Source of the DNA: Magnolia sinica
Taxonomy: Eukaryota > Streptophyta > Magnoliopsida > Magnoliales > Magnoliaceae
Direction: 5' to 3'
Length of the DNA stretch: 64,000 nt
Assembly (NCBI RefSeq): GCF_029962835.1
Contig: NC_080573.1
Coordinates: 37,875,001-37,939,000, forward strand
This document shows, piece by piece, positions 13,201-23,570 of the stretch. Every line of letters starts with the position of its first letter. Positions within the stretch are counted from its first letter, which is position 1. Made by a program: the position numbers and the translations under genes. The notes below the pieces were generated by a model. The model was not told where the DNA came from and ran no database searches. It saw nothing but the letters and a program-made list of their open reading frames with translations.

Positions 13201-14952
13201 CTTGGGCCGAGATGTGAGGCCCAACTTACATGTGTTAAAAATTTAAGAATTTCTCATATGTTGGGATAATGGGTTGCCCATTAGGCCCACCACAATGAAT
13301 GAAACTATGACCCTTATGGTTGGGCCCTAACCTTGCTTAAGGGCCCACCAGGTTGCCTTTATTTTTGGGCTTAGTGTATGGCCCACTAGGCCATGGGTTG
13401 ATTGTGCCTTGGACCTTTCTTTGCATATGTAGTAGGCTACCTTTTGGGACCCAATTGAGGTTGGACGTCCTCCTTGGTGGCCCTAAGGTAGGCCCATAGA
13501 GGCCCTTATAGGTGGTTAAAGGCCCACCTTGGGCCTGGCTAGGACTGTTCCTCCTTAGGATTTTGACTCTCTTAGTTTGTGGGTCATCCCAAAGAACTGG
13601 GCTCCCACTAGAGGACTACTCTTCTTCTTAGAATACCTGTCGATGTGCCTAGATCTTTACCCTCCTTAGGACAGACGATTTCATATTCCTCAGGTAGCAC
13701 ACTTACATCGTTGCAACCCATATGCATCATCTGTATGAATTGATTGCATTGTATAGTGTCATTCAGGGATGGAGTTTCTTCCCTTTTACACATTGAGTGC
13801 CTGAAACTTGTGCATGATTTGTGTGTGCGACTCATGCATTGGCATCGCATTTCATGAGGATACCGCCCTTGCTTCATCAGGGCCTTGCCTCCACAGGGAC
13901 ATTTGTGGATGGCCGCATGTGTGGACGCCGAAAATATTACTTGAGCATATTGGGTGCGTAGGATGCCCATGGGTGAGATTCCCAAAACTTCCATGGTACC
14001 AAGGATCTGCTCCAACGCCGTGACTGGGTGGAATACATGAGCGCACGAGGGCCTTATACCGTTAGGCCGCGACTTCCACTGTCGTGTAGTCGGTTGGATA
14101 GGGGTGTGGCCTTACCTGCCTGGTGTGAGGAGGCATTGCTAGGCTGAGTCTGACCAGCTCGTAAATGGGTCTGCTACCTTCAGGCCTTGTTGGTGATTGG
14201 TTGTCCACAGGCGGGTAGTGAGGTCTCTTACGCTCGTTTGACTGTGCGGGGTCTGCAGAGCGGCAGTCATTCAGCAGTGTAATGGACCCGGTGATTTCCT
14301 TATGCTTGAAAATGTACTTGACTTATGGTTTGGATATGAGCACTGACATTACTTACATCGCATTAGCATTGGCTGTACAAGCCCCCCTTTCATACATTGC
14401 CTTGGTATGGTACTCATTACTTATTGCATCGCATTCATGGTAAGCCTTGGTAAGACTAGTGATATGTTCATTGATTATGCTTCTCTCCTTATACCTCCTA
14501 CTATTCTTCTGTACACCATTGTCACACACTTACACCACCCTCTAAGCTTTTATAAGCTTATGCACGATTGATACGTGCAGGAGAATCTAGGTAGGCGCCG
14601 TAGCAGCAGAGCATGGAGTAGAGTTGAGCAGTGAGGACTCCAGTGTTGCTGATTTCTCTCTCTTTTCCTTTTTATTCTCATGTATGTCCTTTTAGACCTT
14701 TTGGATGATTGTAAAAGTTCAAATTTTTAGTGGATTTTGTGATGTGTGCCTTTGTTATTCTCAGATGTACTTACTGTGATCTTGGGTATGCTCGCATTGG
14801 AAGTGATTATATTGTTATGAAAATCCTCCTTGTAGGATCCCAGGATCGGAACCTACCTCAAGAGCCGAGAATGGGGTACTACGGAGGCTGTTGCGGCCAG
14901 AACTGGCCATCGGGTTCCTTGTGAGTCCGGTTACCGAGTCTGGGGCGTGACA
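10214..14952 (+). repeat. 3' LTR of the Tekay-like element (4,739 bp)
   Basis: Starts TGTGAGACC, ends GGCGTGACA and is followed by the target copy CTAAA (14953-14957). It aligns to the left LTR along its whole length with scattered, mostly C/T and G/A, differences and a few small indels (for example an extra stretch near 13340-13367 and a gap near 11693). It carries the same 191-bp triplication (11949, 12140, 12331). No real gene is seen in it. Confidence 0.95.
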
Positions 14953-16688
14953 CTAAACCCCAACCCAAACCCGATTTTCTAAACCTATAACCTACACTTA
15001 TAACCTAAACCTAAACATATAACCTAAACCTGTAACCTTAACCTAAACGTAAAACCTAAACCGAACCCTAAAACCTAAATGTATTCTCAAATCCCTAAAC
15101 CTAAACCTATAACTTACAATATTAACATAAACTTATAACCTAAACCTATAACCTACAACATCAACCTAAACCTATACTTATAACCTAAACCTATTCTCAA
15201 ATCCCAAAACCTATAACCTAAACCTAAACCTCAACCTATAACCTATAACCTACAACCTGTAACCTATCACCTAAACTCAATTCCCTAAACCTTAACCTAT
15301 AACCTAACCTAAACCTAAACCTATAACCTACACTTATAACCTAAACTTAAACCTAAACCTAAACATGTAACCTTAACCTAAACGTAAAACCTAAACCTAA
15401 ACCTAAAACGTAAATGTATTCTCAAATTCCTAAACCTAAACCTAAACCTATAAACCTAAGCCTATAACCTACAACATTAACATAAACTTATAACCTAAAC
15501 CTATAACCTACAACATTAACCTAAACATATACTTATAACCTAAACCTATTCTCAAATCCCATAACCTATAACGTAAACCTAAACCTTAACCTAAACCTAA
15601 ACCTATAACCTAAACCTAAACCTTAACCTATAACCTAAACCTTAACCTATAATGTATAACCTATAACCTATAACCTAAACTCAATTCCTTAAACCTTAAC
15701 CTATAACCTAACCTAAACCTAAACCTAAATTTATAACCTAAACCTAAACCTAAACCTAAACCTAAAAACTAAATGTATTCTCAAATCCCTAGACCTAAAC
15801 CTACACCTAATCCTAATCTCAACTCCCTAAACTAAACCCAAACGTAAACTTGAAAACCCATACCTAAACCCGATCCCGAACCCGAATCCGATTTCCTAAA
15901 CCTAAACCTTAACCTATTCTCAATTGCCTAAAGCTATAACCTATAACCTAAACATAAACCTTAACCTAAACCTATAACCTAAACCTAAACCTAAACTTAT
16001 AACCTTAACCTAAACCAAAACCTATGACCTAAACCTTAACCTATAACCTATAACCTATAACCTAAACTTATAACCTATAACCTAACCTTAACCTTAACCT
16101 AAACCTAAAACCTAAACCTTAACCTATAACCTAAAATCTAAACCTAAAACCTAAATGTATTCTTAAATCCCTAAACCTAAACTTACACCTAATCTTAATC
16201 TCAATTCCCTAACCTAAACCTAAACTTAAACTTGAAAACCCAAACCTAAACCCGATCCCGAACCCGACCCCGAATTCCTAAACCTAAACCTTAACATATT
16301 CTCAATTCCCTACAGCTATAACCTATAACATATAACCTATAACCTAAACCTAAACCTTAACTTAAACCTATATCCTAAACCTAAACCTTAACCTAAACCT
16401 AAACCTATAACCTTAACCTAAACCAAAACCTATAACCTAAACCTTAACCTATAACCTATAACCTAAACTTATAACCTATAACCTAACCTTAACCTAAACC
16501 TAAAACCTAAACCTAAACCTATAACCTAAACCTATAACCTAAAACCTAAACCTAAATCTGAAACCTAAATGTATTCTCAAATCCCTAAACTTAAACCTAC
16601 ACCTAATCCTAATCTCAACTCCCTAACCTAAACCTAAACCTAAACTTGAAAACCCAAACCTAAACCCGATCCCAAACCTGAACCCGAT
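14953..16688. repeat. Degenerate telomere-like (CCTAAA) array, right part
   Basis: Continuation of the array at 1-342. Units are CCTAAA, CCTATAA and CCTTAA-like. A longer word (AAATGTATTCTCAAATCC) recurs near 15077, 15411, 15770, 16155 and 16567, and a CCCGATCCCGAACC block recurs near 15870, 16255 and 16665, giving a higher-order unit of roughly 335-410 bp. Both words also occur in the left part. The array stops near 16688, where non-repetitive DNA begins. No genes. Confidence 0.85.
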
Positions 16689-17115
16689 TGATGTAATATT
16701 GTAGCCCAATCACATGGCAACAAACAAGAAAATCTTACTTTGTCGGCAAGCATACTCAAACTCAAGAATGCATCTATTTCCATCTCCAATATCTCTTATA
16801 GCATAGATTATTTGATATTTGCATTTATCTCATTTTTAGAGTTATGTCCTAACATAATATGATAATATTAATAGACAAGGTGGATTTGTCATCAATATTA
16901 TTCCAAGACCCATATAACTTCTCCTTATAGGAAGTTGGGTAGGGCACATGCAGCTTGAATCCATCAAAGGAGATAAGGATCACCTCTCATATGTTCTCTC
17001 TCTTTTCATTAGTTTGGGTTTAGATGGATATGAATGTGAATATGATGAAATATATAATATAACAGGTGTATATCATGATGAAATATATTATAACAGGTGT
17101 ATATCAAGAATTTTG
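16689..17115. other. Unassigned AT-rich DNA with a short tandem duplication
   Basis: No gene or known element recognised. Near 17040-17108 a unit of about 34 bp containing ATATAACAGGTGTATATCA is duplicated in tandem with small changes. A small open frame at 16948-17151 passes through the duplication and has no recognisable protein features. Confidence 0.4.
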
Positions 17116-18417
17116 TGCTGGAATGTAGGAAAAAAAGACTTTTACCTATGAAATAGTTCGTAGGTAAAAGTCTCATCCACGTTTTTTACCTACAAAAAAT
17201 TTCATAGGTAAAAGTCTCATCCACGTTGAAAATTTTCGTAGGAAAAAGTATTGTGAAATATTTTTACCTACGAACGAATTCGTCGGTAAAACTCTTACAG
17301 CAAACCTTTTCAAATTTAAATCATTATTCCTGACGAATGTTTTCGTTGGTAAAGATGACTTTTACCTACGAAATTATATTTTATAGGTAAAAGTAAATTT
17401 TTTGGTTTTTTGGTTTTTCAAAAATTCAAAACACCCTTTACCTGCGACAAGTTTCGTTAGTAAAGATGGATTTTACATACGAAATGTAATTTCATAGGTA
17501 AAAGTAAGCTTTTCAATTTTTATTTTTATTTTAAAAAAAAAAAAATTCAAAACACCCTTTACCTATGAACATATTCATTGGTAAAGAAGGCTTTTACCTA
17601 CAAAATATCATTTCTTAGGTAAAAGTAACCTTTTCAATTTTTTATTTTTTCAAAAATTCAACACACCCTTTACCTACGAAATGTTTGTCGGCAAAGATGG
17701 CTTTTACCTACGAAATATAATTTTGTAGGTAAATGTAACCTTTTTGATTTTTTGTTTTTTCCAAAATTCAACACACCCTAAAGATGGGTTTTACCTACGA
17801 AATTTTAAAGTAACCTTCTCGATTTTTTATTTTTTCAAAAATTCAACACACCCTTTACCTACGAAACGTTTTTTAGGTAAAGATTCGTAGGTAAAACTAA
17901 CCTTTTCGATTTATTTTTTTTGAAAAATTCAACACACCCTTTACCTATGAAATGTTTCGTAGGTAAAGATGGGTTTTACCTAGTAAAAGTAACCTTTTCG
18001 ATTTTTTATTTTTTCAAAAATTCAACACACCGTTTACCTACGAAACATTTTGTAGGTAAAGATGGGTTTTACCTACGACATTCTAGTTCGTAGGTAAGAG
18101 TAACCTTTTGTCAGTAAAGATGGCTTTTACCTACGAAATCTAATTTCGTAGGTAAAAGTAACCTTTTCGATTTTTTATTTTTTAAAAAATTTAAAACACC
18201 CTTAATTCAAAGCACCTAAACTTTTCGTAGGTAAAGATGGCTTTTACCTACGTAAAGATGGCTTTTACTTACGAAATCTAATTTCGTAGGTAAAAGTAAC
18301 CTTTTCAATTTTTTGTTTTTTCAAAAATTCAAAACACCCTTTACCTACGAAAATTTTCGTAGGTCATCTTTACCTACGAAAAAAATTTCATCAGTAAAAA
18401 TCATATTTCTTCTAGTG
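17116..18417. mobile_element. Array of palindromic TTTTACCTACGAAA modules, probable CACTA-type or foldback element
   Basis: About 1.3 kb made almost wholly of dyads: CTTTTACCTACGAAAT followed at short distance by AATTTCGTAGGTAAAAG. They are joined by a spacer of the form CCTTTTCGATTTTTTATTTT plus CAAAAATTCAACACACCC. Roughly eight or nine modules are visible from 17230 to 18400. The right end reads ATTTCTTCTAGTG, whose complement CACTAGAAGAAAT starts with CACTA; dense subterminal repeats are typical of CACTA elements. The left end is less clear: TGCTGGAA at 17116 may be a decayed CACTAGAA, and I see no matching 3-bp target duplication. No coding capacity. The class is inference; the repeat structure is directly visible. 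Confidence 0.6.
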
Positions 18418-19906
18418 TCCTTAGGGAAGGGAATGGCCGACGGATGGGATGGCCGGAATAGGCAGCAGCAGTCAAATCTCGGCCCAGTTCGTCGTCAGGG
18501 CTAATCTTCCATGGGCAGTCTGGGGGCTTATCTTCCTCGATCGAGTGGGCATGGGAGCTGTCAAGAGCGAGGGGAGGAGTTAGCCTCTTCCTTTGTTTTT
18601 TTTTTTTTGTTTTTTTTTTTTTTTTTTTTTTTTTGGGTCTTCAAGCCACCCGGTCTCCTATTGGGGGAGGCGAGGGAGGCTAGGGATTGTTTGGGTGGGT
18701 TTTGTCCTCATAGTGTACCATATTCAGGGTGGTGTAATTATTTATAAGGGGGTAGTCCTTTGCCCATATGATAGGTGGGCCTCGTCCTTGTGGGCCCCTC
18801 CGAATAGCTAGGTTGTAATCCTTCTCATTTTGTCAATATATCTCAAGTGGGCCTTCCACTTGTTTTCTTGAAAAATTAATTTTTTTTTTTTAAAAAACCA
18901 TAATTTTTAAAAGTTGTAAAAGTGTGAAAATTTAATTTTATAAGAATAAAAGTGTCAAGAGAGTCACCTAAGAAGTTTATAGTTTAAATTTGTATAGGTA
19001 ATTGGGAAGGTAAAAATTAATTAAATAAAATGAAAAGTATAAAATGGATCCCAAGTGCATATATATATATATATTTATATTGTAATGCTGTAAGAAATAT
19101 TGACTACTCTTGTTTCACTTTTTTCCTATGTAAGAGTATAAGAGACTCAAAGGCATCTTTATGTACCACGAGGACCATATCCAATGAAGTTAGGTTGAAT
19201 AACTGATAAATTTCAATAGGTTGGACCCAATGCAAGGATCACAAAAAACTGCACCCTTCACTAATAATGCAGATCACACTTGTATTTTGTTATTTATCAA
19301 CAACTATATATATGGCACATGGCAGGCCCGGTTCGCAATAAGGTCTTGACCTCGAACGCATCTAGCACCAAAATGACATGATGTAATATTAATTGAGGTA
19401 TATGAGAGTTTTGAGTTAAAAAGGGTAAACTTCTTTTTATGGGGACTTTTGGCAATTCACGTTCCAGGAAAGGATGGACTGTGACGTTTGAGTGCAAATT
19501 CATGTGGTTTGATGAGGTAGCTTTCATGTATCCTTTCAGATCTATTGTGAAAAGACCTCTCATCCATACTAGGTTTGTTGGCGCACAATTCATGATTCGG
19601 GAGAGGATAGAGTGTGACATGTAAGCTCAAGGGGCTGAGGTTTTCCATTCATCCTCTCAGAACTAACTGTTGTAAAAAGACCTCTCAGGAAAAAAAAACT
19701 GTTTTTCTTGATGTCCATGAAAAGCGAGGCAACCTCATCGACTCTTCCACAAAAGAGTTCTGAGTCGAGTGTTGCATGGTCAATACTCGGTGAAATCACA
19801 TAGGTTGCAACAACATGATACAAAGATGCTTGGAAATCCCGATTATTGTTACATTTATTAGCTATTCGATTAGTTGCTAGCTCAAATAATGTCAGAAAAA
19901 CAGTCC

Positions 19907-19953
<47 letters not shown>

Positions 19954-20532
19954 GTGGAAAGATTCCACTGATTTCATTAATCACAGCGATTTACATTCAT
20001 TCGGGAGGGTCCAAACCAAAAAATCGGACCACACCTATCATATAACCAAGGCTGGGGCAAACAAAACGAGCCTGAAAACTTTGAAAAACCACTGGAAAGC
20101 CCTCCGCAAACAGCCCCAGAAGGGGAACTGGAACTGCTCAAGACCTTCTCAATGTCTCAAGGCCTACCATGTCCAGAAGGAGAGCACCCCTAGCTGACCT
20201 CATAAACATGGATGGCCAGATTCAACAAGTAAAACTCGTAAACATGGATGGCCAGAGCCGTCGAATCCCTGCCTTTTTGATCCACCTAGCCACCTACCAA
20301 ACAATCTGTCTTGATCATCACATCTTTTGAACGTGTAACACGAGGTCATGATGCAGAACTTGTCTACTCGCAGACAATCAAAGACAGACGAAAACTCAGT
20401 ACACAGCATGTATTGCGTGTCCCTGGGGCCTTAAATACCCATAATCTGCCTGTCTTGGACCAGACAAGCCTTCAGTTAAAAAGGCAAAAAAAAAATTAAA
20501 AATACTTGTTTCAATTCCATCCATCTATTGAA
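18418..20532. other. Non-coding region upstream of the terpene synthase
   Basis: No gene recognised. 18420-18880 has a long T tract (about 18593-18634) and ends TTGTAATCCTTCTC, TCAATATATC and a T-rich tail, resembling a non-LTR retrotransposon 3' end, but this is weak. 19439-19690 holds a degenerate duplication around GACCTCTC. An (AT)n run is at 19907-19951. Near 20210-20260 the phrase AAACATGGATGGCCAGA occurs twice. TTAAATA at 20431, about 100 bases before the terpene synthase ATG, could be its TATA box; this is only a positional guess. Confidence 0.35.
19907..19951. repeat. (AT)n microsatellite
   Basis: An almost uninterrupted AT dinucleotide run of about 45 bases. The open frame crossing it has no protein features. 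Confidence 0.9.
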
Positions 20533-21397
20533 ATGGCTCATCAAGGTCCGCCTTCTCTTTGTTCTACCCTTCAAGACACCAAAATTGGAAAGCCTGAGGT
20601 TGTCCGCCAAACAGCTGCTTTTCACCCAATGGTGTGGGGTGATCACTTCCTTAACTACTCTGGAGACCAAAAGGTAGGAATGTATTTCACACACGACCAT
20701 GTGATGACATGCGTGAATGACATCCATGCCATTCATCATGTAGGCCTATCGGATACGCTTGTGGCTTTAAAATCCTGGCTTTCAACACAGCCAGCATGTG
20801 TGGGCCAGACGTGTGCAAGGAGAATGCAGAGTAAAATGAAAAAGAGAAGAAAATCACTGCTATTAGACAATCCATGTACACAGCATCAGCCTCATTTTTA
20901 GGCTGCAGTACATGCGTGGGGATGTCCATGCGTGAACAATGTGGATGTTGACTATGTTTGCTCCTTTGTGGAGAGTATTACTCTTAGCTGCACGTGTTGC
21001 AGGTGCATGTGCAAATGCATGCACGTTAGATCATGTATTCACGTACGCAAAATTTCAAAATTCATAATTCAAGAAAAAATAAATAATCTATTAGTATTTT
21101 TGAGTTTGTCGATGGAATGGATGCAGAAGGTGGATGCATGGACGAGAAAGGTTGAAATGCTTAAGGAAGAAGTGAGAAGGATGCTTTTCAACACCCATGT
21201 TTCAGTGCAAGAAATGAATCTGATTGATGATATTCAATGGCTGGGAGTGGCGTATCACTTTGAAAACGAGATAGACGAGGCATTACACCATATGTATGGG
21301 GAATATACGAAAGTTCAATATGATGATTTGTACGCCGTTGCACTCCGATTCTGACTGCTAAGGCAAGGAGGGTACAACATGTCTTCTGGTATAAGAA

Positions 21398-21401
<4 letters not shown>

Positions 21402-21450
<49 letters not shown>
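21402..21450. repeat. (CT)n microsatellite in terpene synthase intron 2
   Basis: A CT dinucleotide run of about 49 bases, 14 bases after the exon 2 donor site, interrupted once by TT. Highly length-variable in such loci by general expectation. Confidence 0.9.
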
Positions 21451-22213
21451 GTGCGCGTAGGCATATTTATATAATAAAAAAACACATGATGTTCTAGATC
21501 ATTCATCTATTAGAAGATTAAACCATATATGGGATGTATGGGAAATGAATCTTTCCCTTCATGTCAACATCATCTAAAAACACATTTTAGCGTTTGCACC
21601 CCTTTTCTACGAGGTGTGAGACGCAGATTGAGATCTCTCTACTCAGAGAGATTTGTGCGAGTGGTGCACAAGTGATGGGACCTTTTAGATGAATGGTCTG
21701 GACATCACATGCATGCTCTCATGCACCACACATGCACAAGCACCATCACAAGACCATTTATAGATGATGTCATGAAATTTTGAATGGCGAAACAGATGCT
21801 TTCAAAAATGTCAAAGATGAGGATGGAAACTTCAAAGAAACCTTGAGAAGTGATGTGAGGGGTATGTTAAGCTTATGTAAAGCTGCATACTTAGGCATAC
21901 AAGGAGAAGATATATTGGATGAAGCCATTGTTTTCAATATTGGTCACCTTAAGACCATCGTGGACCACCTTCATCCTCCACTTGTTGCAATGGTACGTCG
22001 AGCCCTAGAGCTTCCACTACACAAGCGCATACCAAGGCTGGAGTCAAGGTACTACATCTCACTCTATCAAGAAGATGAGTCTCACAACGATGTGTTGCTT
22101 AAGCTTGCAAGATTGGATTTTAATTGTCTACAATCACTGCATCAGAGAGAGTTCAGGGACCTCTCTAGGTAAGTTTCATTATTATTTTAGTGACGCATTT
22201 GGATGGTATCGTT

Positions 22214-22390
22214 AATAATATGATACACTGATGCGTAGGTGGTGGAACAATCTTGGGCTTGACTCAATTGAGCATCCAAACACAGTGCAACTAGTAACAA
22301 ACAAACCATCTATTTCTTACTAATATGATATATTGATGTGTCGACATTTATTGTAGGTGGTGGAAGGATCTTGGGCTTACAACTAAGTAC
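22214..22390 (+). repeat. Duplicated intron 3/exon 4 junction of the terpene synthase
   Basis: Copy 1 (22214-22268) reads TAATATGATACACTGATG, then CGTAG and GTGGTGGAACAATCTTGGGC. Copy 2 (22321-22390) reads TAATATGATATATTGATG, then TTGTAG and GTGGTGGAAGGATCTTGGGC. Copy 2 is the true exon 4 start (WWKDLGL). Copy 1 gives a decoy acceptor and the partial peptide WWNNLGL before diverging. Confidence 0.7.
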
Positions 22391-23570
22391 CCTTTTGCAA
22401 GAGATAGATTGGTGGAAACCTACTTTTGGATTTTGGGAGTGTACTTTGAGCCTCAGTACACCCGTGTAAGAGCAATAAAAACCAAAATAATGAAACTTTG
22501 GTCGATAATTGATGACATTTACGATGCATACGCCACGTTCGACGAACTTGAAATATTCACTAATGTAGTCTACAGGTATAAATCTGGAACCCTCCTTGAA
22601 ATTTCAATATTCTTGCTGAAATCACTCCAGAGGGTTAATGGTGGTTGATAGACTATAAACTGGGAAATGGTCCATCTTTCTTATACACCTGATTACCGTG
22701 GAAACACTATCGATGTGAAATGTTAGAGACTAATAACTTTTAGGTGGGAACTTGAGGCCACAGAAGGGCTTCTAGATTACATGAAGGCTTGCTATCTTGC
22801 ACTCTTAAACACAGTAGATGAAATAGAGAGCTAGATGATGTCGGAGGAAAAATTCTACCGTACAAACTACATAAAAAGAGAACTATGACATCAAAACTCT
22901 ACTTCATGAGAGTTATTACAGTCATAGGGCAGTACCGCTAGCCAGGCACAAGGTCAGGCCCAGGTGAGTCCATGCCAGGCCTGGTAAATTGTAAGGCCGG
23001 CCATTTCCAACTATATCCATCTAGGTCCAGGCTCGTTGGTGATGATTGGTATTACATTAGGTTGGAATTGGATCCGGTTGACCCACTGAAATATCGGTCA
23101 TCCAAACTGTTTATGAGTAGGTCAGTTATGGATTGAGCAATTTTTTTCAATGGTTCAAATATACTGAACTGAAAAAGCAATATGCCAATCATGTGTTTAA
23201 GATTTTCAAATGGGAGTAATGGTTCATTCAATCTAGATGATTGGTATTGCAAATGTACAATTGCATGTTCTTCCTCATCATATATTCTCCTATTTATTTT
23301 ATTTTATTTATTTATTTATTTGAATTTTTCTAAAGGAGTTTGGTTTGATATGGCATGATCAGATGAAGGTGTTCATCTAGTCCTACATGGATGAAGCCAA
23401 ATGGGTCAACAGAAAGCACGTGCCTACATTAGGAGAGCATCTTCATGTTTCACTACTCAGTTGCGGCTTCCCATTTCTCACCAGCGTTGCTTATGTTGGC
23501 ATGGGAGATGTGGCCAGCAAGGAAGTCTTTGATTGGCTGAATACCCATCCAAAGTTCGTTATGGATTTAT

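Larger units (their letters stand above)
343..14952 (+). mobile_element. Full-length Ty3/gypsy chromovirus (Tekay/Del-like) retrotransposon
   Basis: Complete structure of 14,610 bp: two LTRs (343-5069 and 10214-14952) that begin TGTGAGACC and end GGGGCGTGACA, a tRNA-iMet primer-binding site just inside the left LTR, gag, then protease, reverse transcriptase, RNase H and integrase in Ty3 order, and a polypurine tract before the right LTR. The 5 bases before it (CTAAA, 338-342) are repeated right after it (14953-14957), so the insertion is precise and the target was the telomere-like array. The integrase C-terminus (ILDRKEQVLRTK, VKVQWGHHSEAEASWE) resembles the chromodomain tail of Tekay/Del chromoviruses. 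The LTRs are similar (a few percent different by eye) but the polyprotein has at least eleven in-frame stops and two frame breaks, so it cannot be autonomous. Confidence 0.95.

Noticed and set aside
17116-18417. A CRISPR-like array
   Set aside because: Units are palindromic and imperfect, the spacers are themselves repeated, the genome is plant, and the end looks like a CACTA terminus.
18420-18880. A LINE 3' end upstream of the terpene synthase
   Set aside because: Only the T-rich tail and general wording fit; there is no clear poly(A), duplication or coding remnant.
19874-20197. 107-codon frame beginning in the (AT)n run
   Set aside because: It begins with a Tyr-Ile artefact, and the remainder has no recognisable domain; a LINE or SINE origin could not be supported.
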